Below the pieces are notes generated by a model, which ran no database searches, was not told the origin of the DNA, and was given only the letters and a program-made list of their open reading frames with translations. A DNA stretch of 64,000 nt, taken from Synechococcus sp. CCY 0621. Its GTDB lineage: Bacteria > Cyanobacteriota > Cyanobacteriia > PCC-6307 > Cyanobiaceae. The DNA is taken from positions 41,260 through 105,259 of the forward strand of contig NZ_JAFKRH010000030.1 in assembly GCF_019038465.1 (NCBI RefSeq). The letters run 5' to 3'. Positions 50,340-57,984 of this stretch are shown here, in pieces (within the stretch, counting starts at the first letter, position 1; every line of letters begins with the position of its first letter). Both the position numbers and the translations under genes were made by a program.

Positions 50340-50781
50340 AAGGATTGATCCCGCCAAAATACTGCTAGTGGAAGACGACCCCAACGACGTCGAGTTGATC
50401 AAGCTGGCTTTGGAAAACCATAAGGTCGTGAACCAGATTGACGTCGCTACCGATGGAGAACAGGCTCTGAATTACCTGCATGAACTCTCCTCTTCAGGGC
50501 TTCCGGTAAGAGATCTGCCACGACTGACCCTGCTGGATCTGAAGCTTCCCAAGATTGATGGTATTAAGGTCCTGGAAAGAATCCGAAACGAACCAAGGAC
50601 TCGAGACTTGGTCGTTGTTGTGATGACCTCTTCATCTGAGAATCAGGACCTCAAAGCTTGCTATCAGCTTGGTGTCAACAGCTATGTCGTTAAACCACTT
50701 GGTTTCAATCAGTTTATGGACGTCTCTCGGCAGGTCGGTTGTTACTGGATGATGCTAAATCAGGTAACTCAAACCTTGTGA
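50329..50781 (+). CDS. Single-domain response regulator, Rcp1-like
   Basis: 150 residues, a stand-alone receiver. The acidic pocket is LLVEDDPND, the phosphoacceptor is Asp70 in LLDLKLPKIDG, followed by VVMTSSSE and Lys122 in YVVKPLGF. The long loop between beta-2 and beta-3 and the DLKLPKIDG sequence are typical of Rcp1, the partner of cyanobacterial phytochrome Cph1. The start at 50329 overlaps the kinase 3' end, so the two are a cognate pair. It has no output domain and presumably relays phosphate or acts by protein contact. Confidence 0.9.
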   Translation: MPLERIDPAKILLVEDDPNDVELIKLALENHKVVNQIDVATDGEQALNYLHELSSSGLPVRDLPRLTLLDLKLPKIDGIKVLERIRNEPRTRDLVVVVMTSSSENQDLKACYQLGVNSYVVKPLGFNQFMDVSRQVGCYWMMLNQVTQTL

Positions 50782-50888
50782 GCTCCATCACGCCCCCTGA
50801 GCTGTATCGCTTGTCGGAGCAGTTCACTAACATCTAGGCCCCTGCATTAAACGGGGGAAGAGCAGGGCGACAGGAAAACCGTTATAAT

Positions 50889-50959
50889 GGATTGACTGAT
50901 GGCCCCAACATACCACCCCCCCCTCAAAGGATTGACTGGCCCCTTGGGCCAATCAATCC
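50889..50959. repeat. Directly and inversely repeated GGATTGACTG-GCCCC motif in a 356-bp gene-free gap
   Basis: GGATTGACTGATGGCCCC at 50889 recurs as GGATTGACTGGCCCC at 50929. This is followed after three bases by its inverted copy GGGCCAATCAATCC, giving a 14-bp stem at 50929-50959 with one mismatch, which becomes a G-U pair on the minus-strand RNA. No T-run follows on either strand, so it is not a standard terminator. The gap from 50782 to 51137 otherwise holds only the 21-codon frame at 50993 and a TATAAT sequence at 50883-50888 without a clear -35 element. Confidence 0.5.
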
Positions 50960-50992
50960 AAAGGCAGAAGGGGTCGTACAGGAGGTGTTTGA

Positions 50993-51058
50993 ATGAGAGT
51001 AGGTGAGAAGCACGTCAGGACAGTAGTCATTGCATCTTTCCATAGACTGACAACCTGA
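50993..51058 (+). CDS. Candidate 21-codon leader peptide with strong ribosome binding site
   Basis: AGGAGGT lies 6 nt before an ATG at 50993, the strongest Shine-Dalgarno sequence I noticed in the window. The frame encodes MRVGEKHVRTVVIASFHRLT then one more Thr and TGA, a basic peptide of 21 residues. It ends 79 bp before the GGDEF-EAL gene. It may be a leader peptide or a remnant. I recognise no homologue. Confidence 0.35.
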   Translation: MRVGEKHVRTVVIASFHRLTT

Positions 51059-51137
51059 TCAACCAAGATCCCAAAGACAGGGTTTCATTATCAGAGCGCC
51101 TGAGACTCCTGCATGAGATCATTAGCAACAAATTGAC

Positions 51138-53474
51138 ATGGATCTCTCCTCACAGCGCCAAGCAGGGGATGGTTATGGGATTACAGATCGTCTTTTGAAT
51201 ATCCTGATTGTTGAGGATGTTGCGGAAGATGTTGAACTCATTGTCTTGACATTGGAAGCCGATCATATATCCTTTCGATATGACAATGCGGTGTCATCAA
51301 CCGAGGCAGAGCACTACTTGTCAATTGACCGCTATGACGTTGTTCTTTCCGACTACAGCTTAGCCCAGTTTAATGGGGCACAGGCATTTGATATTTTGAA
51401 AGAATCCGGTCAAGAAATTCCATTTATCCTTGTCACTGGAAGCCTTGGAGAGGAAGCCGCCGTTGAATTCATCAAGGCTGGCATGACTGACTACGTACTC
51501 AAGGATCGTCTATTTCGGCTTCCCATGGTCGTGGCACGAGCATTGGAGGAATTTGAGCTGCGAAGGCAACAACAACAGGCCATCAGCCAGATTCACCGCC
51601 AAGCCAGGCGTGAAGCCATGGTGAATAAGATCGTACAAGCGATGCGTGAAACACTGATTATTGAGAATGTGCTGCAGACAACTGTGGATCAACTCCATGA
51701 CATTCTCGAAGTCAGTCGATGTTGTATCTTTCAGCCTGACTGCGAAGAGGACAGCAAGGTAATTATTGCTTATCTGAACAGGAGTACAGAGCAACATTCT
51801 GACATCCTTGGCCTCAGTTCTGATCTCTTTAATTACTATCAGGAATCCTTAATTAAGAGCCATTCCGTTTTTATGCACGAGATGGGCGAGCTGCCAGAAG
51901 CCCTGCATCAACAGGCGATTGCTGATGGCGTGCGCTCCACGATGTTGATGCCACTGATCTATCAGAACACCTATTTGGGAGGGATCTGCTTGCAACAGTG
52001 CGATCAATCGCGTGTGTGGACGGAGGATGAAGTGGCAATCGTCAAAACCATTTCTGATCAGTGTGCGATCGCCATCCATCAAGCCAGGTTGTATGAGCAA
52101 GCACAACGAGAAATTGCCGAACGAGAGCGCATTGAAGCGAGACTGCGCCATGACGCCTTCCACGACGCCTTGACAGGTTTACCGAACAGGATCCTGTTCA
52201 TTGACCGCCTTGAGCATGCATTGCAATTGGCAAAACGACGTTATGATAAATCCTCTTGGGCGAACAGTCATCGCTTTGCCGTTCTGTTTCTTGATCTCGA
52301 TCGCTTCAAGGTCGTCAACGACAGCCTAGGGCATGGCACTGGTGACCAACTGCTACAGAAAGTCGCTGAACATCTCCAGGTCTCCGTCAGGAGGGGCGAC
52401 ACGATTGCACGGTTAGGTGGCGATGAATTTGTCATTCTGCTGGAGGATCTCAAGAGTCCCAGTGAAGCCATTGATGTAACGCTGAGAATTCATCAGCAAT
52501 TGAAGCAGCCCATCGTGCTGGGCGGTCAGGAGATCTTTATCACCACCAGCATCGGTATCACTCTCGACTCCGAACGCTATACCTCTTCAGATCAGATGTT
52601 GCGGGATGCGGATATTGCCATGTATCACGCCAAAAGAGCAGGCCGGGCTGGCTATGAGATCTTCGATTCGTCCATGCATGTGGTCGCTGTTCAGCAACTT
52701 CACCTTGAGAGTGACCTACAACGGGCGATCGATCGGGATGAATTCCGTGTGCATTATCAACCCATCATCAATCTTGACAGTCGTCAGATCTTAGGCTTTG
52801 AAGCGCTCATACGCTGGCAGCATCCTGACAGGGGAATGATTGAGCCCGGTGAGTTTATCCCTGTTGCTGAAGAAGCAGGCCTGATCGCAGACATTGATCT
52901 CTGGGTGATGAGTCAAGCTGTGCAGCAGATGCAGCTTTGGCAACAGGAGTTTCCAGAGCTTTCCCATCTGAAAGTCAGTGTCAACCTCTCAGGAATACAC
53001 TTCTCCAATGGGGAACTGATCTCTCGCATTGATCAAGTGCTGCAAGACACTGGCATCAGTGGCTCCAAACTGAAGATTGAAATCACAGAAGGCGTCTTGA
53101 TTAACAATGCTGAGTTTGCAGCTCAGATTTTAGAGCAGCTTCGGGACAGGGGGATCCAAGTGTGCTTGGATGACTTTGGCACGCGCTATTCGTCACTGAA
53201 CTATCTCCATCGATTCCCAATCAGCTGCCTAAAGATTGATCGGACATTCATCACATCCTTGGAGACAGACACCTACAAACGTGAAATTGTCAAAGCCATC
53301 GTGAGTCTTGCTTTGAATCTGCAAATCACGGTTGTCGCCGAAGGCGTGGAGTCGACCAGTCAGCTCACCTTTTTGCAATCCATTCATTGTCAGCTGGGGC
53401 AAGGCTATATCTTTTCTCCTCCTCTGAATCGACGTTCTGCAACCGAGCTTCTACGTAGCAACTCCCTCCTTTGA
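51138..53474 (+). CDS. REC-GAF-GGDEF-EAL cyclic di-GMP signalling protein
   Basis: 778 residues. The receiver (residues about 20-140) has IVEDVAEDVEL, phosphoacceptor Asp72 in LSDYSL, LVTGS and VLKDR. A GAF domain (about 165-325) lacks an obvious bilin-binding Cys. The GGDEF domain has an intact RLGGDEF (427-431) and FHDALTGLPNR; the EAL domain has GFEALIRW (EAL at 555-557), NLSGIHF, DDFGTRYSSL and AEGVES, so both cyclase and phosphodiesterase sites look intact. It is probably phosphorylated by the upstream kinase or by another one, setting c-di-GMP and hence motility or adhesion. Composition is as AT-rich as the kinase 3' part. Confidence 0.9.
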   Translation: MDLSSQRQAGDGYGITDRLLNILIVEDVAEDVELIVLTLEADHISFRYDNAVSSTEAEHYLSIDRYDVVLSDYSLAQFNGAQAFDILKESGQEIPFILVTGSLGEEAAVEFIKAGMTDYVLKDRLFRLPMVVARALEEFELRRQQQQAISQIHRQARREAMVNKIVQAMRETLIIENVLQTTVDQLHDILEVSRCCIFQPDCEEDSKVIIAYLNRSTEQHSDILGLSSDLFNYYQESLIKSHSVFMHEMGELPEALHQQAIADGVRSTMLMPLIYQNTYLGGICLQQCDQSRVWTEDEVAIVKTISDQCAIAIHQARLYEQAQREIAERERIEARLRHDAFHDALTGLPNRILFIDRLEHALQLAKRRYDKSSWANSHRFAVLFLDLDRFKVVNDSLGHGTGDQLLQKVAEHLQVSVRRGDTIARLGGDEFVILLEDLKSPSEAIDVTLRIHQQLKQPIVLGGQEIFITTSIGITLDSERYTSSDQMLRDADIAMYHAKRAGRAGYEIFDSSMHVVAVQQLHLESDLQRAIDRDEFRVHYQPIINLDSRQILGFEALIRWQHPDRGMIEPGEFIPVAEEAGLIADIDLWVMSQAVQQMQLWQQEFPELSHLKVSVNLSGIHFSNGELISRIDQVLQDTGISGSKLKIEITEGVLINNAEFAAQILEQLRDRGIQVCLDDFGTRYSSLNYLHRFPISCLKIDRTFITSLETDTYKREIVKAIVSLALNLQITVVAEGVESTSQLTFLQSIHCQLGQGYIFSPPLNRRSATELLRSNSLL

Positions 53475-53627
53475 CCCATCAAGCATCTGTGAGCTTGGTG
53501 TGACCCCCAACCGGATTGTCGTCAAACAGAATGGTTTCCGGGTTCATTTCAAGAGCAGATCTGCTGAGGCTTCCAGGGCAGGGGTGTCTTTGAAGAGATC
53601 GGATGCTGCTCTTGGGGCGTCAGACGT

Positions 53628-54881
53628 CTAACGGCCGCCGAACACCTCGCGGTTGAGGCGGCGGAAAGCGGCCTGCCGGACGGCGGCCCCCTCCGGGCCG
53701 GCGTACTGGCCCCAGAGCCCCTCCCAGTAGAAAAAGATCACGCCGTGGCCCCGGGCGGCGGAGAGGCGAACCTTCTGCTCCAGGGTGGCCATGTCGGGGG
53801 TGCGGCCACCGAAGCCGGAAAGGATGCCGATCTCCACAGGCATGCCCCAGCGGCGGGCCTTGACCAGCGCCGGCTGGTCGAGATCGCGGGCGAAGCCCTT
53901 CACCGAATAGGCGTAGTTCTGCACGATCAGGTCGTCGACCAACTCGCCCAGGGCCCAGAGCTCCCAGTCCTGCAGCCAGTGGTTGTAGGCGAAGCGGAAC
54001 GGCCCCGGCGAGAGGCTGATCACCGTGCGCCGCGGGCCGCCCACCTCCTGCATGGTGGCCCGCAGTTCCCGCAGCAGGGCGGTGAGCTGCTGGCGGCGCC
54101 ACTTCATCCAGTAGCGGTCATTGAAGTTGGCGGGCGGCTCCCGGCCGGTGTCTGCGAGATAAAGGGCGCGGGTGTAGGGGTCGTAGCCCAGTTCCACCGG
54201 CCAGGCGAAGTGGTCATCGAGCTGGATACCGTCCACGCCGCAGCGCTGGACGATCTCCTTGATCAGACCGATGAAGCGGGCGCGCACCCCTGGGTGGGCC
54301 GGGTTCAGCCACACCCGCAGGTCCTTGAGCGGCGAGGTTTTCAGGTTGGCGCCGTGCATGGCGTAGAGGGCACTGCCATCGGCGCGGCGGAGCACCCACT
54401 CAGGGTTGCGCTGCACGACCTCGGCATCGCCTGGCTCCATCAGGCCGTACTCGAACCAGGGGATCACCTGCATGCCGCGGCGATGGGCGGCCTTGGTGAA
54501 GCGGCAGATCGGGTCGAGGCCAGGGTTGGCCTTGGCCAGGGCCGGCTCCATCGGCGCCCAGCGGCTGCGGTGGAAGGTGGCCCCCCGGCTCCAGACGTTG
54601 GGGTAGAGGGTGTTGAAGCCGGCGGCGTCGAGCTGCGCCACGGCGGTCTCGATGCGGTTGGCGTTGTAGTAGAGGGGGCTGGGGCTGTTGGTGAGCCAGA
54701 CCCCCACGCGGCGCTCGAACCCCTTCGGCAGGCGGCTTTGGGCGTCGGCCGGCCGGGGGGCGCCCACCGTCAGGGCCAGCAGGGCCGTGACGAGCACGGT
54801 GAGCGGCACCGGCAGGAGGCGCTTGAGATGGGCGAAGTGCTTGAGCGGCACCCGCGAAACAGGCGGTGGAGAGGCGGGCAT
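53628..54881 (-). CDS. Secreted glycoside hydrolase-like protein, GHL10/DUF187 family
   Basis: A 417-residue protein with an N-terminal signal (LLPVPLTVLVTALLALTVG, cleavage near ADAQS). The barrel begins RRVGVWLTNSPSPLYYN and contains AAGFNTLYPNVWSRG, VIPWFEYGLM and GVDGIQLDDHFAWP, whose Asp pair is the likely catalytic region. Family members (FenI/GHL10) are linked to polysaccharide or peptidoglycan cleavage in the periplasm. It lies 11 bp downstream of prs on the same strand, a purely positional operon. Host-like GC returns with this gene. Confidence 0.82.
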   Translation of the reverse strand: MPASPPPVSRVPLKHFAHLKRLLPVPLTVLVTALLALTVGAPRPADAQSRLPKGFERRVGVWLTNSPSPLYYNANRIETAVAQLDAAGFNTLYPNVWSRGATFHRSRWAPMEPALAKANPGLDPICRFTKAAHRRGMQVIPWFEYGLMEPGDAEVVQRNPEWVLRRADGSALYAMHGANLKTSPLKDLRVWLNPAHPGVRARFIGLIKEIVQRCGVDGIQLDDHFAWPVELGYDPYTRALYLADTGREPPANFNDRYWMKWRRQQLTALLRELRATMQEVGGPRRTVISLSPGPFRFAYNHWLQDWELWALGELVDDLIVQNYAYSVKGFARDLDQPALVKARRWGMPVEIGILSGFGGRTPDMATLEQKVRLSAARGHGVIFFYWEGLWGQYAGPEGAAVRQAAFRRLNREVFGGR

Positions 54882-54892
54882 GGTGGTGCCGC

Positions 54893-55900
54893 TCAGCGGA
54901 ACATCGAGCTGACCGAGCTCTCCTGGTGGATCCGCCAGATCGTTTCCCCCAGCATGTTGGCGATCGAGAGCACCCGCAGCTGGGGGAAGTGCAGATCGGG
55001 GGGCAGGGGGATGCTGTTGGTCACCACCACCTCCTCGAACAGGCCGGGGGTGGAAAGACGCTCGACGGCGGGGGGGGAGAAGACGGCGTGGGTGGCGCAG
55101 GCCAGCACCCGTGCCGCCCCCCGGGAGCGAAGCAACTGGGCGCCCTGGAAGATGGTGCCGCCGGTGTCGATCATGTCGTCGATCAGGATCGCCGTCTTGC
55201 CAACCACATCGCCGATCACGGTGAGGCTTTCGGCCACGTTGTGGCCGGAGCGGCGCTTGTCGATGATCGCCAGGGGCGCATCCTTCATCTGCTTGGCGAA
55301 GGCCCGGGCCCGGGCCACACCGCCCACGTCGGGGGACACCACCACTACTTCGCCCAGGTCCCGGGTGGAGAGGTAGTCGACCAGGACCGGTGAGCCGTAG
55401 ATGTGGTCGCAGGGGATGTCGAAGTAGCCCTGGATCTGGGAAGAGTGCAGGTCCATGGCCAGCACCCGCTCGACGCCGGACTTGACCAGCAGGTTGGCCA
55501 CCAGCTTGGCCGTGATCGATTCCCGTCCAGCCGTCTTGCGGTCGGCGCGGGCGTAGCCGTAGTAGGGGATGACGGCCGTGATCTGGCGCGCCGAGGCCCG
55601 GCGGCAGGCATCCACCATGATCAGCAGCTCCATCAGGTGATCGTTCACCGGAGCACAGGTGGGCTGGATCAGAAAGACGTCGCAGCCGCGGATCGACTCC
55701 TGGATCTGGATGTAGAGCTCGCCATCAGCGAAGCGCTTGATCACCCTCGGGCCGTCGGGCACACCGAGGTAGGCGGCGATCTCGTGCGCCAGGCCGGGGT
55801 TGGAATTGCCGCAGAACAACCGCAACCGGCGAGGGTCGTGGCTGGTGAGGGGCGGCTGCCCGCTCTGCTCCACCCGTTCAGCGGTCGAGAAAGTGGACAA
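54893..55900 (-). CDS. prs: Ribose-phosphate pyrophosphokinase
   Basis: 335 residues from the TTG at 55900. Hallmarks are KRFADGELYIQIQESIRG, DLHSSQIQGYFDIPCDH, the flexible catalytic loop KRRSGHN, and the PRPP-binding loop ILIDDMIDTGGT. It makes PRPP from ribose 5-phosphate and ATP for nucleotides, His and Trp. The TTG start gives LSTFSTAERVEQ, matching the short N-terminus of cyanobacterial homologues as I recall them. The frame stays open to an ATG at 55969, which would overlap the divergent gene and add about 23 unrelated residues. Confidence 0.93.
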   Translation of the reverse strand: MSTFSTAERVEQSGQPPLTSHDPRRLRLFCGNSNPGLAHEIAAYLGVPDGPRVIKRFADGELYIQIQESIRGCDVFLIQPTCAPVNDHLMELLIMVDACRRASARQITAVIPYYGYARADRKTAGRESITAKLVANLLVKSGVERVLAMDLHSSQIQGYFDIPCDHIYGSPVLVDYLSTRDLGEVVVVSPDVGGVARARAFAKQMKDAPLAIIDKRRSGHNVAESLTVIGDVVGKTAILIDDMIDTGGTIFQGAQLLRSRGAARVLACATHAVFSPPAVERLSTPGLFEEVVVTNSIPLPPDLHFPQLRVLSIANMLGETIWRIHQESSVSSMFR

Positions 55901-55967
55901 GGGCGCAGGCGGCGTTGCTTCGCAGCACGATGGTAGAAGCGAGCCGGCCCAGACAGTGCAAACAACC

Positions 55968-56501
55968 ATGTCGGTTTCAGGGACCGAAACGGATCGCTGC
56001 GATGGCCTGCTGCTGTTGGGCCTGGGGCGGCGCCAGGAGCTGGAGGGCCTGGCGGCGGTGGCGGCGCGGCTGGCCGCCGCCGAAGCCGTGCCCCTGCGTC
56101 AGCTGACCGGCGCCGAGGATCCCGATGCCGGCCTGGCGGCCCTGACGGCAGCCCCGGGCCCGTGGCTGGCTGCCCTGCCCCTCGATCCGGGCCTGCCGCT
56201 GGAGCGGGGCGGCAGCTGGGCCGAAGCCCTTGGGGCCTGGCGCCAGCCCTGCCTGCTGGTGGTGCGGGGCGAGCAGATGGACACGGGGCTGCCGGCGGCC
56301 GGCGCCGCCCTGCTGGAGCGCTGGCGGGTGCCCCTGGCCGGGCTTGTGCAGGTGGGCAGCGACTGGCAGCCGGCGCTGCGCCGCCGCGACGGCCTGCCCT
56401 GGCTGGGCTGGCTGCCGGAGAGCGGCGAGGAGAACGACGAGGCGATGGCGGCGCTGCAACAGGTGCTGCGGGGCCGCTGGCGGGTGCTGCAGGCGGCCTA
56501 G
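55968..56501 (+). CDS. Hypothetical protein
   Basis: 177 residues, ATG at 55968. It is rich in Ala, Leu and Gly, with GLLLLGLGRRQELEG near the start, a WLAALPLDPGLPLERGGSW segment in the middle and RRRDGLPWLGWLPESGEEN near the end. No transmembrane segment or signal peptide is evident. Codon composition matches the host (strong G/C third positions), which supports it being a real gene. No family is recognised; it is divergent from prs. Confidence 0.55.
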   Translation: MSVSGTETDRCDGLLLLGLGRRQELEGLAAVAARLAAAEAVPLRQLTGAEDPDAGLAALTAAPGPWLAALPLDPGLPLERGGSWAEALGAWRQPCLLVVRGEQMDTGLPAAGAALLERWRVPLAGLVQVGSDWQPALRRRDGLPWLGWLPESGEENDEAMAALQQVLRGRWRVLQAA

Positions 56502-56538
56502 CGAGGTGCTGCGGCGGGCACGGCCAGGCCCATGGCCC

Positions 56539-56850
56539 TCACTCGCTGCCTTCCGCCTCGCCGTTCCCGCCCTCTTCGGCCCCGCCGCCATTGTCCGCCG
56601 CTGGGGTGCCCGCCCCGGGGGCGCCGGGATCCATGGTGACGCCGAGGGCGCGGCAGGTGCCGATCGGATCGACGCCCGGTGCCAGGCCGAGGGCCTTGCG
56701 CAGGGCATCGATCTGGCCAGCCGACTGGAGGTCGATGGTGCTGGCCACCTGCTGGCAGGCGATCGTCTGCAGGGCCCGGCCATCGGGGCGGCCGCAGCTG
56801 GCCAGGAGGCCGAGGGCAGCAAGAGCGGCGAGAGAGACAACCCGGGGCAT
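56539..56850 (-). CDS. Small putative lipoprotein
   Basis: 103 residues from the ATG at 56850 (MPRVVSLAALAALGLLASC), a lipoprotein signal with lipobox LLASC (Cys19). The mature part has two further Cys (TIACQQVAS and IGTCRALG) and ends in a low-complexity Gly/Glu/Asn tail. It is probably anchored in a membrane facing the periplasm. Function unknown. An ATG at 56877 is an alternative start but would spoil the signal peptide. Confidence 0.6.
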   Translation of the reverse strand: MPRVVSLAALAALGLLASCGRPDGRALQTIACQQVASTIDLQSAGQIDALRKALGLAPGVDPIGTCRALGVTMDPGAPGAGTPAADNGGGAEEGGNGEAEGSE

Positions 56851-56893
56851 GGGGATGCCGAAAACGACGTCCGCCAACGTAAGGGCTCCGGGC

Positions 56894-57190
56894 TCACTCC
56901 CCGAGGGCCTCGGACACGGCGCGCTGGAACACCGCCTCCTCGGGAGTCACGCCGGTCCACTGCTCGAAGATCTGCATGGCCAGCCGTGGCTGCGGGCCGT
57001 GGCCAGGAACGGGGTGATGCGGGGGTTGGTGATCACATCCACCACCACGCAGGCCGGATCCAGCGTGTCCCAGCGGACGGGTACCGGCTCCAGCTACGGC
57101 GCGCAGACAAGGTTGGTGGCGTTCATCAGCAGGCTGGTGCCCGCCGGCACCACCGCCTCCCCCTCCCAGGCCTGCCACACCGCCGGCACG
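56894..57190 (-). pseudogene. Shikimate-dehydrogenase-like gene remnant (AroE family, 3' half)
   Basis: Minus-strand frames together spell an AroE C-terminus: PAGTSLLMNATNL, then a TAG at 57094-57096, then LDPACVVVDVITNPRITPFL in the same frame, a frameshift near 57000, and LAMQIFEQWTGVTPEEAVF to a TGA at 56894. In intact AroE proteins these are the NAT motif, the VxDVIxNPxxTPxL strand and the C-terminal FExWTG helix. The expected GLGML segment is partly lost at the frameshift, and the substrate-binding half is not recognisable upstream. Sequencing error is an alternative cause of one lesion, but not easily of both. Confidence 0.65.
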
Positions 57191-57302
57191 CCGGATGGCC
57201 GAGCATGCCGGTCGTCTGCTTCTGGGGAGGGATCACGGCGAGCCGGCGGCAGTCCCCAGGCTGGCAAGGGTGGGACGCCGGGCGGATGCGACACAACCAC
57301 CC

Positions 57303-57946
57303 TCAGATCTTCAGCGTCACCCTGCTGAGGAGGGTGCTGGCGCCGGTGGCGATGAACTGCACCCCGATCGCCAGGGTGAAGAGGCCCATCACCTTGATCA
57401 GCACCGTCATGCCGACATAGCCGAGCAGCTGGGTGAGGCGGGTGGCGAAGGTGAACATGAGGCCGATCAGGATCGCCATCGCCCAGATCGCCGCGAACAG
57501 TTCGATGCGGTGGTTGAAGCTGTGGGCCCCTTCGGCCTACACCGTGATCGTCGACATCGTGCCGGCGCCGGTGGTGGGGGGCAGGGAGATCGGCACGATC
57601 GCCGAGGAGGTCATCTGCCCCACATGCATGTGCGACACATCGAAGTTCTTCGCGTGCGAATCACCCGGATCGGTGGCATTGAGCATGCTCAGGCCGCTGA
57701 AGCAAAGGAGCAGGCCGCCGGCGATCTGAAAGGCACTCACGCTGATCCCGAAGAACTGCAGCACCGCCGTGCCCAGGACATTGGCCCCACCCTGATCAGC
57801 AGGCTGGAGACGGTGGTGATGCGGATCACCCGCCGGACATGCCGCTCCGGCACCCCCTGGCTCAGGGTGAGAAACGGCCCGATGGCGGGGAAGTTTTTGG
57901 CCACGGCGAACAACCCCAGCAGGTCGTGCTGCAACGTGCTCGGCAC
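57303..57946 (-). pseudogene. MarC family membrane protein pseudogene
   Basis: The minus-strand frame from 57946 reads LLGLFAVAKNFPAIGPFLTL. It shifts frame near 57790 to NVLGTAVLQFFGIS and FQIAGGLLLCFSGLSMLNA, continues to AIVPISLPPTTGAGTMSTITV, meets a TAG at 57537-57539, and resumes in the same frame with AEGAHSFNHRIELF to a TGA at 57303. This is a nearly full-length MarC/UPF0056 protein (about 200 residues, six spans) broken by one frameshift and one stop. The stop may be a TAC to TAG change of a Tyr codon (inference). It follows the LCP gene by 38 bp, so it may once have been in its operon. Confidence 0.75.
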
Positions 57947-57984
57947 CAGCAGCTCGGGAGTGATGGCCTTGGTGCCCAGTATCG

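Noticed and set aside
50929..50959. Intrinsic terminator between the response regulator and the GGDEF-EAL gene
   Set aside because: The stem is strong, but no T-run follows on either strand.
51138..53474. Bilin-binding GAF (cyanobacteriochrome or phytochrome) in the c-di-GMP protein
   Set aside because: The Cys pair in VSRCCIFQPD is at the first beta-strand, not the canonical chromophore-binding helix, and no CH or DXCF motif is visible.
55900..55969. N-terminal extension of Prs to the ATG at 55969
   Set aside because: The added residues (VVCTVWAGSLLPSC) do not resemble Prs, and the ATG is explained by a palindromic CATG shared with the opposite gene's start.
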